A stretch of DNA of 64,000 nt from Ochrobactrum sp. Q0168 (GCF_016427605.1 NZ_JAELXQ010000010.1:43239-107238); one strand, 5' to 3'. Numbered from the stretch's first letter, positions 43,161 through 52,139 are shown. Program-made: numbers and translations. Notes: generated by a model from the sequence alone, not told the origin.

Positions 43161-43816
43161 AACTCTTTCGTGTCACAATAGGAATTCTGTTTGCCACAGC
43201 GATGATCGCACCGCAAATTGCCGAGGCGCGTGGCGGCTTTGGCGGGCGCATGCCGCGCATGAATTTGGGCGGGGGCGGAATGCATGGGTTTGGTGGCGGG
43301 GGTGGCTTTTACGGCCCCCGCATGGGCGGCTTTAACGGCCCAGCGCATTTCGAACCACGTTTTAATCCATCCGTGCCGCGCGCGCGCGGTGGCAATCTTC
43401 CGCATACAAGAACGGGCCCAACCCCGCATCCAGCGCATCCCCCTGCGCCGCACCCGGCTCCACATCCTGCACCGAAGCCACATCCAGGGCCTGGGCCTGC
43501 CCCGCATCCCGGACCGGGTCCCGCGCCTCATCCGGGACCAGGACCGCATCCTGTACCACCACCACCGCCGCCACCGCCACCTCCGCCGGGTCCATATTGG
43601 CCGGGCTATTGGAATGGCGGATGGGACCCTGCAGCAGCGGCCATTGTCGGTACTGCCGCAGCCGTGGCCATCGGTTCGGTCATTGCTAATCTTCCACCGG
43701 ATTGCACAAACGTTGTGGTCAATGGAATAAGCTATAAGGACTGCAGCGGAAACTGGTTTGAGCCAAAATATAACGGGCATAGCGTCGTCTATGTCGCGGT
43801 GGCTCCTCCCAAGTAA
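43157..43816 (+). CDS. Secreted Gly- and Pro-rich repeat protein
   Basis: 219 residues: a signal peptide (near AEARGG), a Gly/Met/Phe-rich segment (about 24-60), then tandem H-P-[AG]-P/G units and an uninterrupted run of about 11 prolines (about 90-147), followed by a hydrophobic Ala-rich stretch and a C-terminal part with two cysteines (PPDCTNVVV and KDCSGNW). The repeats look like an extended wall-spanning linker. It is translationally coupled to DUF2092 and is the last gene before a terminator. Confidence 0.78.
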   Translation: MKLFRVTIGILFATAMIAPQIAEARGGFGGRMPRMNLGGGGMHGFGGGGGFYGPRMGGFNGPAHFEPRFNPSVPRARGGNLPHTRTGPTPHPAHPPAPHPAPHPAPKPHPGPGPAPHPGPGPAPHPGPGPHPVPPPPPPPPPPPGPYWPGYWNGGWDPAAAAIVGTAAAVAIGSVIANLPPDCTNVVVNGISYKDCSGNWFEPKYNGHSVVYVAVAPPK

Positions 43817-43828
43817 TTGGAGCCAGAT

Positions 43829-43861
43829 TTACCCGCTTCGCCTCGCAGGAGAAGCGGGTAA
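43829..43861 (+). terminator. Rho-independent-like terminator
   Basis: TTACCCGCTTC pairs with GAAGCGGGTAA around an 11-base loop, just after the Pro-rich gene. The tail is ATTTGCACTT. Confidence 0.65.
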
Positions 43862-44013
43862 TTTGCACTTATCAGAAACCGCGTTCACCGCAAGTGTGGA
43901 AAGGTGTTCTCATCGGTAAACACTCTTTGTGGAATACTCATCCGTTTATGGTAGGGTGGGCGACAGACGTCCGATGCAAATTGTGACGACTTGGCATAAG
44001 GAGTTTCAGGCCG

Positions 44014-44838
44014 ATGGTGCAGATCAGTCATTGCGTGGGTGGAGGGGTGGCTCTTGCCTGCCTTTTTGCAACATCCGATGTGATGGCTGCTGATCAACTC
44101 AGTGCCCCGCCTGAACCCCGCGGCTGGATCATTACGCTCGGTGTAGGCACCGAATACGGTCCATCTTACGTGGGCGCAAATGACAAGTCTTTCGGCTTCG
44201 TGCCCTCGTTCGATATCCGCCGTTTTGGTGAAGAAGCAGCTCTCAGTGCCCCTGATGACAACATCGATTTCACGCTTTTTGAACTCGGTGGTGTTGAAAT
44301 CGGTCCTGTCGCCAGCCTTCGCGGGGACCGAAAATCTTCCGACGATCCAAGTTTGCAAGGGCTAGGTGAAATTGACTGGACTGTCGATGCAGGCGCTTTC
44401 GCCCAATATTGGCCAATTCAGGACAAGCTGCGCTTTCGTATCGAGGCTCGGCAAGGATTGCAGCATGGGGATGGCTTTGTAGCCGATCTTGGCGCCGACT
44501 GGTTTCAGCGCGCAGGCAAGGATCTGATCTTTTCGATTGGACCTCGCCTCTCCTTCGCCAACTCCACCTATATGCAGAACAATTTCGGCGTCGGTATCGC
44601 TGACGTTGAGAATGGTGCTTTATTGCCCGCCTATGACGCCGGTGGAGGCATGAAATCTGTCGGACTCGTGGCGAGTGCCACCTATCAGCTGACCGATACG
44701 ATGAGCGTTCAGGTCTATGACAAGTTTGATCGTCTGATCGGCGATGCCGCCGACAGTCCAATTGTCACGGAAGGCGGTTCACCCAACCAGAATTCTGTCG
44801 GTATCATATTGAGCCGATCATTTCATTTCGGGTTCTGA
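44014..44838 (+). CDS. MipA/OmpV family outer-membrane protein
   Basis: 274 residues with a signal peptide (near MAADQ), then the MipA/OmpV pattern: LGVGTEYGPSYVGANDKSFG, GPVASLRGDR, and a final strand ending SRSFHFGF with terminal Phe, typical of barrel insertion. Members are outer-membrane proteins, some interacting with murein enzymes. Its last 21 bases overlap the converging transporter gene. Confidence 0.85.
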   Translation: MVQISHCVGGGVALACLFATSDVMAADQLSAPPEPRGWIITLGVGTEYGPSYVGANDKSFGFVPSFDIRRFGEEAALSAPDDNIDFTLFELGGVEIGPVASLRGDRKSSDDPSLQGLGEIDWTVDAGAFAQYWPIQDKLRFRIEARQGLQHGDGFVADLGADWFQRAGKDLIFSIGPRLSFANSTYMQNNFGVGIADVENGALLPAYDAGGGMKSVGLVASATYQLTDTMSVQVYDKFDRLIGDAADSPIVTEGGSPNQNSVGIILSRSFHFGF

Positions 44839-45216
44839 TATCTCGTCTTCGACCTGCCCCGCCGTAGATATCATCCAGACACCCGACAGGATGAGAATGC
44901 TTCCTCCGATCTGCAGAAGATTGGTCGGCTCCTGAAACCAGAGCCAACTGGCGGCCAGCACGGCCACGTAGCTGATAGCGGAAATCGGAAAGGCTTTGCT
45001 GAGATCGAAATCGGTAAGCACATTCATCCAAAGGAAGAAGCAAGTAATTTCAGCCGTGATTGTGGCCAGCATCCATGGCGAAGTTGCTGCAACAACCAGC
45101 TTGCCCCACCCCGTCGTCGTGATCTGATCGACATGTTCCGCAGCAAACTTGACGAAAATCTGCGCCAGCGTGTTGAAAACTGGAATACCGATCCAGAGAG
45201 ACATGCGGCTTATCAC
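44818..45216 (-). CDS. Small EamA/SMR-type membrane protein, ArnE/F-like
   Basis: A 132-residue protein with four predicted helices and the half-EamA pattern (FNTLAQIFVKFAAE at the start; FDLSKAFPISAISYVAV near the middle; GGSILILSGVWMI near the end). Its size matches ArnE/ArnF and small multidrug-resistance subunits, which function as dimers. A second such gene lies in the same operon (47204-47560), so a heterodimer is likely. It is the last gene of the operon and is coupled to the acyltransferase-like gene by ATGA. Confidence 0.8.
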   Translation of the reverse strand: MISRMSLWIGIPVFNTLAQIFVKFAAEHVDQITTTGWGKLVVAATSPWMLATITAEITCFFLWMNVLTDFDLSKAFPISAISYVAVLAASWLWFQEPTNLLQIGGSILILSGVWMISTAGQVEDEISEPEMK

Positions 45217-46391
45217 GGCTTCGTTTCCGCCTTTTCATCAATGGCAAACATTGGTGAAACGAATTTCAGCAGGGTTTGTATTATCGGATTACGGTGCCTG
45301 AAGAACATGGTGTTGCGCGTGAGGCGGCTACCGAGCTTCACTTTACTCTCGTAACTAGCCTGTCCGCTTTGATAGCGGCGCATTCCATGCTTCAGACAGT
45401 ATTCGAGATTGTTGAACCAGCTCAGATAATAAAGATTGTATTTTCGCCCTGATTCCGCATCCATACAGAAGAACTTGTCGATGAGTGTACATTCATCGTG
45501 AACGAGCAGGTTGATGGCAAGAATGCGGTCTTCCACCTTATAGACCGTGCAAAAAGCCCGGCCCTGCATCTGCCGCAGCACGCCTGCGAAATAAGCACCT
45601 GTGAGCGCCTCAAACTGCAAATCGCTTCGCCCGCGCGTGTCATCATAAAGTTCCATGACGCGCGGGAGAATATCGGCAATTTCGGAACGATACTCGATAG
45701 TTACCGCGTTGCGACTGCGTAATTTTCGGCGCATATCCTTGCGCGTCCCCGATGAAAGCCGTGCCAGATAGTCGTCGACGGACGCAAAATCAAGGTCCAG
45801 CCAGGCTGTGGCGAGGCCGGGGATCGCGGCATATCCGCCAGCGGCAAAAACGCTGTGCAAATCAGCGGAAAGCGTATCGGGCAGATCCTTGACACCGCGC
45901 AGAGCGCAACCTTCCGCATCCGCGATGCGCTTGAAACCTTCAAGTAGCTGCTTGAGCAAAACCGACCGCATGTCCGGCGTTACACAGGCATGAAACCCTG
46001 GAACGCCGTTTTCGGTGCAAGGCGAACCGAGGCAGGCAAGACGCAATGTGAGGAAACCCGGCCAGTGCCGCCGGATACCGCGCACCAGACTGCGCATATA
46101 CCCTTCATCCAAGGTAGTATCGAGTTGATACGCGGTCAGAAAGACTGGCATCGCCGCAATCACACGCTCGTTCTGCACAATCGTCATGTAGCGCCAGCTG
46201 AAACCCTCTATTCCCGCCTGTTCAACGGCAAGCAAATAGTCGTAATCCTCGATTTCATTTGGAAAACAGCTGTTCCAGGCATCGCGGCCGATATGGGCAA
46301 TGGAAGCAACGACCCGCGTTTCGGCCAACGCAGACTTGCCGATCAGAACTGGCGTGCTTGTAGGCAATCCATCAAACAAGCTCGCAAGCAT
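45213..46391 (-). CDS. GNAT/FemAB-like acyltransferase
   Basis: About 392 residues with the double-GNAT-like organisation of FemAB or BioF2-like acyltransferases. The C-terminal half contains TRKDMRRKLRSRN, ILAINLLVHDECTLIDKFFCMD and YYLSWFNNLEYCLKHGM, the usual pattern for this group. It may transfer an acyl or aminoacyl group to an amine. I choose ATG 46391 behind CGAGGAACAG, overlapping the hydrolase stop by 20 bp. It lies between a hydrolase and a small membrane transporter in one operon. Confidence 0.75.
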   Translation of the reverse strand: MLASLFDGLPTSTPVLIGKSALAETRVVASIAHIGRDAWNSCFPNEIEDYDYLLAVEQAGIEGFSWRYMTIVQNERVIAAMPVFLTAYQLDTTLDEGYMRSLVRGIRRHWPGFLTLRLACLGSPCTENGVPGFHACVTPDMRSVLLKQLLEGFKRIADAEGCALRGVKDLPDTLSADLHSVFAAGGYAAIPGLATAWLDLDFASVDDYLARLSSGTRKDMRRKLRSRNAVTIEYRSEIADILPRVMELYDDTRGRSDLQFEALTGAYFAGVLRQMQGRAFCTVYKVEDRILAINLLVHDECTLIDKFFCMDAESGRKYNLYYLSWFNNLEYCLKHGMRRYQSGQASYESKVKLGSRLTRNTMFFRHRNPIIQTLLKFVSPMFAIDEKAETKP

Positions 46392-47190
46392 TCTGTTCCT
46401 CGAAATAGCTGGCGGTGAGGTCTGCCACCCAGCGATGCTGGCGGTCCACATGGATCATGTGATAGCTATCCTCAATCCAATGCAGGCGGTTGGGCGCGCC
46501 CAAATGTTGGGTGATGTATTTTGCCTGACGCGGATTGCTCAGGTCGTCTTCGCGCGCGTGCAATATAAGCGTTGGCGTTTTAATAGCTGGAAGCTCTTTT
46601 CGAAATGCCCGCCCCAGACGATACATTTCGATAATGCCAGTGCCCGGAAAATGCTCCAGCACGCCTTCCGCCGACATGCCGGTCATGAGCCGACGCAAAC
46701 GGTCGTCCTTGATCCCCATTGCCGAAGTTTCGGAAAAGTTGAGACGATTGAGATACGGCACATAAGCGAGCCAGCCAATCTGCCGGGATAGGAACGGATA
46801 GAAGAACGGCACGCCCCAACCGTCATAATGAAAGCATGGCGAATAGAGCGCGACAGCCTTAATAGAACCGCGACTACGATGGGCCGACAAAAGCGCCAGC
46901 TTTCCGCCGACGCAAATACCCGCTGCATAGGTGGTATCCGCATAGGCTTTCAGCCTTTCAGCCGCCTCATCGACACTTTCCAGCCAATCACGCCAGTGGC
47001 TTGCACGAAATGCCGCCTCGCTTTGACCGTGCCCAGCCAGAAGTGGCGCATAAACCGTAAAGCCACGCCGATTGAGAAGACGCCCGACCAGACGCATCTC
47101 TGCGGGTGCCCCTGTCATGCCATGCACCAGCAGCACCGCCTGCCCGTTCGTGCCCGGCATAAAAAATGAAAATGGATCGGATAGGTTCAT
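46372..47190 (-). CDS. Alpha/beta hydrolase with a cysteine nucleophile
   Basis: 272 residues, alpha/beta-hydrolase fold: oxyanion-region LVHGMTGAP near residues 22-30, nucleophile elbow G-I-C93-V-G, acid in HAREDD (D215/D216), and base in SYHMIHVD (H244 or H247). The usual GxSxG serine is cysteine here, as in dienelactone hydrolases. It resembles small carboxylesterases and monoglyceride-lipase-like enzymes. It is 13 bp from the small EamA gene in the operon; the substrate is unknown. Confidence 0.82.
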   Translation of the reverse strand: MNLSDPFSFFMPGTNGQAVLLVHGMTGAPAEMRLVGRLLNRRGFTVYAPLLAGHGQSEAAFRASHWRDWLESVDEAAERLKAYADTTYAAGICVGGKLALLSAHRSRGSIKAVALYSPCFHYDGWGVPFFYPFLSRQIGWLAYVPYLNRLNFSETSAMGIKDDRLRRLMTGMSAEGVLEHFPGTGIIEMYRLGRAFRKELPAIKTPTLILHAREDDLSNPRQAKYITQHLGAPNRLHWIEDSYHMIHVDRQHRWVADLTASYFEEQNACELV

Positions 47191-47203
47191 CGATTAAGCT
47201 TTC

Positions 47204-47560
47204 TCAAAGCCCTGTCAGTCCCACACAAGCAACGCCAAGCGTGATCAGAAAAACCCCGAATGCGTGGCGTTGATTGACCTTTTCAGAAAAGAATATCGCG
47301 CCAGCAAAGACCATCGCTGCGTAGCTCAATGCCGTCAAAGGAAACGCGATTGACAGCGGTACCCGTTCCAGCACCTGCATCCAGCAGAACAAGTCCACTA
47401 CCCAGAACGCCACGCCCAACCACGTAACCGGCAACAACAGGGTTCGCAGAATATCGGGGGCGCGATCTGCGGCGAATTTGAAACAAACCTCGCGTCCCAT
47501 CTCCGTGAGGATACAGAACGCCACCAATGCCAGCACCGACAGCGAAAGGGTCCCAGTCAT
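47204..47560 (-). CDS. Small EamA/SMR-type membrane protein, ArnE/F-like
   Basis: A 118-residue four-helix protein (CILTEMGREVCFKFAAD, PLSIAFPLTALSYAAMV, GVFLITLGVACVGL). It corresponds to the partner at 44818-45216 and the two probably form one export or flipping unit. Its ATG overlaps a tiny upstream open frame by ATGA. It lies between the aminotransferase and hydrolase genes. Confidence 0.8.
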   Translation of the reverse strand: MTGTLSLSVLALVAFCILTEMGREVCFKFAADRAPDILRTLLLPVTWLGVAFWVVDLFCWMQVLERVPLSIAFPLTALSYAAMVFAGAIFFSEKVNQRHAFGVFLITLGVACVGLTGL

Positions 47561-47661
47561 TGTGCCACATCACTCTTTACCGCCCCTATGCCATGAAGCG
47601 TCTTCACCAGATGAGAATGCAGCCCCAACACCTCGCTGAACTGGAGAAGATGGAGCTGCAT
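47557..47661 (-). CDS. Possible micro-ORF of 34 codons
   Basis: A frame MQLHLLQFSEVLGLHSHL... starts four bases after the aminotransferase stop and its TGA overlaps the next ATG. It fills the only gap in the operon. No convincing ribosome site is seen, so it may be a coupling device rather than a functional peptide. Confidence 0.25.
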   Translation of the reverse strand: MQLHLLQFSEVLGLHSHLVKTLHGIGAVKSDVAQ

Positions 47662-47665
47662 TGCT

Positions 47666-49090
47666 TCAGCGCTTTGCTGCGCGTACAAAAAGCTGATCGA
47701 GCAACGTCAATGCCAGATCGATCTCCTCACGCGAAATAAGCAGATTGGGGGCAAGGGTGATGACGTTCTTGTGGTAACCGCCCACGTCGAGCACGAGGCC
47801 ATAGTTCTTGCCGTTGACAGCAAGATCCCCCTTCATGCCCTCATCGCACATCCAGTCAAGCGTTGCCTTGTCCGGCGTGTAACTATCTTCCTGACAGACT
47901 TCCATCCGAAGCGCCAGTCCGAGACCATCGACTTCGCCGATTGTCTTGTGTTTTGCCTGTAGCTGTCTCAACCCGTCAAGGAAATAAGCACCTTTATCCA
48001 TAATGGTAGCGCCATAGTCCTTGTCTTCTTCCAGCATCCTCAATGTTTCAAGAGCGACAGATGTACCCATGGGGTTGCTGGCAAAAGTGGAATGGGTCGA
48101 TCCGGGAGGAAAGACGCCTGGATGGATCATGTCTTCTCGCGCCCAGACACCGGATAACGGGTTGAGCCCATTGGTAATCGCCTTGCCGAACACCAGCACG
48201 TCTGGATTGACACCAAAATGTTCAATCGACCAAAGCTTGCCGGTGCGATAGACTCCCATCTGGATTTCATCAACCACCAGAAGGATGCCATGTTCATCCA
48301 GAACTTTCTTGAGTTCCTTGAAGAAATTCATCGGCGGAATGACATAGCCGCCTGTACCCTGGATTGGCTCCACATAGAAGGCAGCAAACTCCGACTTTCC
48401 GGCCTTTGGGTCCCAAACCCCATTATATTCGCTTTCGAACAAACGAGCGAATTTCTGCACGCAATAGTGGCCATATTCTTCCTTGCTCATACCCTTGGGA
48501 CCACGGAAATGATAAGGAAATTCAATGAATTGTGCCCGGTCGGAAAAATGTCCATAGCGGCGGCGATACCGATAGCTCGAGGTAATCGATGAAGCGCCAA
48601 GCGTTCGACCGTGATAGCCACCTTCGAAGGCAAACATCAGGCTCTTGCCCCCGGTAAAGTTGCGTACCAGTTTTAGTGAATCCTCGATGGCCTGCGAGCC
48701 GCCAACATTGAAATGTACACGTCCTTTTGTGCCGAATTTGCGCTGCGCATCCTGGGCGATCAAGGCTGCAAGTTCCACCTTTTCGCGGTGTAGATATTGA
48801 GAGGCAACCTGTGGCAGCGTATCGAGCTGACGGTGAGCTGCTGCATTCAAGCGCGGATTGCGATAGCCGAAATTGACGGCCGAATACCACATCTGCAAAT
48901 CAAGAAAGGGCGTCTCCTGTTCATTGAACAGGAACGAACCTTCACAACCGGAGAAGATTGCGGGCTGGTTTGAATAATGCACCGTGTCGCCATACGAGCA
49001 ATAAAGCTCTTCTAGCAGACGCAGATCACTTTCGCTCTCAGCAATGCCGGAAATGGGTTGAGACGGATTGGAAGTCACAGTCTTGTTCAT
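47666..49090 (-). CDS. Class III PLP-dependent aminotransferase
   Basis: 474 residues with the class III pattern: glycine-rich phosphate site (FNVGGSQAIEDSLKL), aromatic stacking segment (GGYHGRT), the cofactor Asp in LLVVDEIQMGVYRTG, the PLP lysine in VFGKAITNGLNPLSG, and a phosphate-contact Thr near GSTHSTFASNP. It would add or remove a terminal amino group using an amino acid such as glutamate. It is one gene in an operon with an MtnX-like phosphatase, an acyltransferase, a hydrolase and two small transporters; no known pathway is assigned. Confidence 0.88.
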   Translation of the reverse strand: MNKTVTSNPSQPISGIAESESDLRLLEELYCSYGDTVHYSNQPAIFSGCEGSFLFNEQETPFLDLQMWYSAVNFGYRNPRLNAAAHRQLDTLPQVASQYLHREKVELAALIAQDAQRKFGTKGRVHFNVGGSQAIEDSLKLVRNFTGGKSLMFAFEGGYHGRTLGASSITSSYRYRRRYGHFSDRAQFIEFPYHFRGPKGMSKEEYGHYCVQKFARLFESEYNGVWDPKAGKSEFAAFYVEPIQGTGGYVIPPMNFFKELKKVLDEHGILLVVDEIQMGVYRTGKLWSIEHFGVNPDVLVFGKAITNGLNPLSGVWAREDMIHPGVFPPGSTHSTFASNPMGTSVALETLRMLEEDKDYGATIMDKGAYFLDGLRQLQAKHKTIGEVDGLGLALRMEVCQEDSYTPDKATLDWMCDEGMKGDLAVNGKNYGLVLDVGGYHKNVITLAPNLLISREEIDLALTLLDQLFVRAAKR

Positions 49091-49189
49091 GGATATGCCT
49101 TCTGGGAATGACCTGCAGGTGCAACGGACCAGCAGACGTAATTTCAGGAAAATTGAATTTTTTGGGAGTTCAGCGGAACTGAAGATTAC

Positions 49190-49870
49190 TCATGCAGCGG
49201 CGTAGGCCTTAGAACGCGCCTCGTTTCGTAACGCAGGCAGCAGGGCATGCAGGTTTCGCGTCACATCGTGGAAGTTGCCATAGGCCATGAAGGGGATATT
49301 CCGGTTATGGCAATGTTCCGCCAGCGCTTTTTTGGCAAAGATGAGTTCTGGCCGATCGGACACGCAGAAGTCCGACCGGCCATCGCCAACATAGACGCGA
49401 GGGACGGCAACATCGAGAACTCTGCATTTGCAGACGCCTGATGCTACCCGACATCCATTGTCGGCGTAAGGCGAGATGAGCGCGTAAGTTACGTGCCGGG
49501 CATTTTCTGTCATGAGCAGGCGATTGGCGACCACCGGCAGGGTATCGAGGCCAAACCGTGCGAGAACGCGCCTGATAAAATAATCCACACCATCGCTGAC
49601 AATAGTGACCGGCAGCCCTTCCGACCGGCAGAAAGCAACGAATGAAGCGAAACCGGGATCGATTTCGATTTCGTCCAGCACCTTATCGAGTTCGTCGAAG
49701 CGCGCTTGGAGCAAGGCAATCTGTTGACGCATGCAGGTACGGGCGTCGATATCGCCCGCGACCCATTGCGCCTCAATGTCTTCCCATAATGGATCGGCAA
49801 GCCGTGACAAAACATAATCGGTTGTGTCCTGCACCGAGATCGTTCCGTCAAAGTCACAATATATTTGCAT
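49190..49870 (-). CDS. HAD-IB phosphatase, MtnX-like
   Basis: 226 residues with nucleophile D6 and acid D8 (YCDFDGT), a Ser/Asp segment (VTIVSDGVDYFI) and the late GDGRSDFCV motif. Its relatives include the 2-hydroxy-3-keto-5-methylthiopentenyl-1-phosphate phosphatase and phosphoserine-phosphatase-like enzymes. No other methionine-salvage genes are present, so a different phosphorylated intermediate in this operon is likely. ATG 49870 is preferred to GTG 49873. Confidence 0.8.
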   Translation of the reverse strand: MQIYCDFDGTISVQDTTDYVLSRLADPLWEDIEAQWVAGDIDARTCMRQQIALLQARFDELDKVLDEIEIDPGFASFVAFCRSEGLPVTIVSDGVDYFIRRVLARFGLDTLPVVANRLLMTENARHVTYALISPYADNGCRVASGVCKCRVLDVAVPRVYVGDGRSDFCVSDRPELIFAKKALAEHCHNRNIPFMAYGNFHDVTRNLHALLPALRNEARSKAYAAA

Positions 49871-49995
49871 CACATCAGCCCTTGCTCATTGGCCGGGTTT
49901 CTAGCAGCCGTAACTGAGGCGATGCTGATGGGAAAATGAAGCGAAACTGAAATCGCGCCCGTTTTAATAAGGTTTCTGTCTTTTTTGTAATAATC

Positions 49996-51396
49996 TTAGC
50001 GGCGTATTGATATTGCCGCAGCCTTGCGGACTCCCACATTGACGCGCAAACCCTTGCCATTTTCTGGCACATCCAGCGAGACTTTCACCGAGAGCCGTGT
50101 GGCAACATCTGCCACAATGGCAAGGCCCAGCCCCGTTCCATCCTCCTGCGGCGAGCCGACACGATAGAACCGCTGGAAGACAGCCTCGCGTTGCTCGGAC
50201 GGAATGCCCGGCCCTGTATCGCAGACCATCAACAGCCATTCCGTGTTGCCTGCATCGTGAAGCGAAACATGGATAGCGCCTTCTTCCGGCGTGTACTTGA
50301 TCGCATTTTCGATGAGATTTTCAATCAGCACGCGCAACAGAGGTTCGTCGGTATCGACCCACGCGCCTTCAACGCCGTCCAAAGTGATATCCAGCCGTTT
50401 CCGTCGGATGACCGGAGCCAGTTCGGCCAATACAGACGCCGCCATATCATAGAGATTGAACCGACTGAACTGGACTTCTTGATGACTGACACGACCAGCC
50501 TGCAAGAGCTGTTCGATCAACCGCAATGCCTTCTCATTGCTTTGCACAAGACTGCCAACAATCGCCTTGCGCTCAGCTTCGCTGTCCGATTGCTGCAAAA
50601 TTTGCAGCAGGAGTTTCAAACCTGCATGGGGTGTGCGCAGCTGATGTGCGGCATGATCGGCGAATCGTCGTTCAGCAGTCAACGAACGGTCGAGTTTACT
50701 CATCAGCTGATTGACGGAGCGCCCGAGGGGTGCAAGGTCTCGCGGCAAACCATCCGTCGGAATAAACGAAAGATCATCCGATGAACGACTGCGTATCTGA
50801 TTGATAAGTCCATGAATTGTGCGCAGACCCCGGCCTATCCCAAGCCATAGCAGAAGTCCAATCAGGGGAATAAGAATAAGCAGCGGAATGACCAGATTGA
50901 GCAGAATGTTGGAAACCAGCGTATTGCGCAGTTCGGTTTTTTCACCGACTTCAACGGCGAACCGGTTGCCCGGTATCTGAAGCGTATAGGTTCGCCAGCG
51001 TTCCCCGTCATAGATCACATCGGACAGCCCATTTTCCGAAATAGGCTGTTCGGGACGAAAGGCAGTTGTCGAATAGACAGCCACCGCGCCGTTTTTCCAG
51101 ACACGGAACATATGAGCATCGGCATAATCGTCGACATCTTCGTTCAATGCCAGCTGGTTCCCCATGGCAAAGTCGAGATCCTTGAACTGTCGCGCTTCAC
51201 TAAAACTGCGTTTTTCAACGGGCTTTTGCAGCAAGTTCCAGAGCACATTGGCGTCGTTGATGAGCTGGGCATCATAGATATGATTGATTTCACGCAGCGC
51301 GCTTTGAAACGCGAAAACGCCGATGATAACCAATGCGATAAGAATGGTTGGAGCAACACGAATGAAAAGGCTCCACGTCAGCGTGGGCTGTTTCAT
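49996..51396 (-). CDS. Sensor histidine kinase
   Basis: 466 residues: transmembrane helix at about 11-30, a periplasmic sensing domain (about 31-160), a second helix (162-187), HAMP-like linker, phosphoacceptor H251 in HAAHQLRTPHAGLK, and an ATPase domain with N (LIENLIENAIKYTPEE), G1 (DTGPGIP) and G2 (GTGLGLAI) boxes. It belongs to the QseC/TctE-like OmpR-coupled group. ATGA overlap ties it to the response regulator upstream. Confidence 0.92.
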   Translation of the reverse strand: MKQPTLTWSLFIRVAPTILIALVIIGVFAFQSALREINHIYDAQLINDANVLWNLLQKPVEKRSFSEARQFKDLDFAMGNQLALNEDVDDYADAHMFRVWKNGAVAVYSTTAFRPEQPISENGLSDVIYDGERWRTYTLQIPGNRFAVEVGEKTELRNTLVSNILLNLVIPLLILIPLIGLLLWLGIGRGLRTIHGLINQIRSRSSDDLSFIPTDGLPRDLAPLGRSVNQLMSKLDRSLTAERRFADHAAHQLRTPHAGLKLLLQILQQSDSEAERKAIVGSLVQSNEKALRLIEQLLQAGRVSHQEVQFSRFNLYDMAASVLAELAPVIRRKRLDITLDGVEGAWVDTDEPLLRVLIENLIENAIKYTPEEGAIHVSLHDAGNTEWLLMVCDTGPGIPSEQREAVFQRFYRVGSPQEDGTGLGLAIVADVATRLSVKVSLDVPENGKGLRVNVGVRKAAAISIRR

Positions 51397-52064
51397 CGTT
51401 CGACCATATAACCGACCCCGCGCATGGAGGTGATGAAATCCGCCCCCAGTTTCTTGCGAAGATTGTAGATGATCACCTCGGTGGTGTTGCTTTCAATGGC
51501 GCTTTCTGGGCTGTACAGTGCATATTCGATATCGCGCTTTGTGACGTATTTGCCAGCGCGTTCCATCAACAGCTTCAACAGCTGAAATTCTTTCGCCGTG
51601 ACGGGAATTGGTCCATCGCTTCCGCGAACAACCATGGCTGCCGGATCGACCTCAATCGGACCACTTCTCAAGATACTTTCGGCACGCCCCTCACGCCGCC
51701 GCAATACAGCACGCAGGCGCGCCAGCAATTCTTCCAGATCAAAAGGTTTGGTGAGATAATCATCGGCACCGCTATCCAGTCCCTCAACCCGCTGCTGCGG
51801 CAGATCCCGTGCCGTCAGCAGCAGGATCGGTATACTATTGCCGGATTGCCGGGCTCGGCGCAACACCTCGATCCCGCTCAGTTTCGGCAAATTTACATCC
51901 AGCACCACAATACTATAGGAGAGCGTCGCTAGCGCTTCGACTGCAGCCTCGCCATCCTGAACCCAATCAACGCCATAAGCGTGCTTCTCAAGCGCCTGAG
52001 AGAGAGAACGCCCTAAAATAATATCATCTTCAACAAGTAAGACGCGCAATAATTTAACCTTCAA
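51393..52064 (-). CDS. OmpR-family response regulator
   Basis: 223 residues: receiver domain with acidic pocket (VEDD near 11-14), phosphoacceptor D56 (VVLDVNLP), LTARD and YLTKPFD; then a winged-helix DNA-binding domain (about 128-222). Partner of the adjacent kinase. Targets could be the operon to its left (44818-49870) or the peptide importer to its right; neither link is shown by sequence. Confidence 0.93.
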   Translation of the reverse strand: MKVKLLRVLLVEDDIILGRSLSQALEKHAYGVDWVQDGEAAVEALATLSYSIVVLDVNLPKLSGIEVLRRARQSGNSIPILLLTARDLPQQRVEGLDSGADDYLTKPFDLEELLARLRAVLRRREGRAESILRSGPIEVDPAAMVVRGSDGPIPVTAKEFQLLKLLMERAGKYVTKRDIEYALYSPESAIESNTTEVIIYNLRKKLGADFITSMRGVGYMVER

Positions 52065-52139
52065 CCGTAAAGAATGTATACTCTTAGCTCGGTCATTCTG
52101 GCAAATTTACGACAGTCATTATATCAATTCGCAGCCTTC

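Noticed and set aside
51393-51396. HQLRTP in the kinase as an unusual phosphoacceptor box
   Set aside because: This form is familiar in TctE/QseC-like kinases, so it is not notable.
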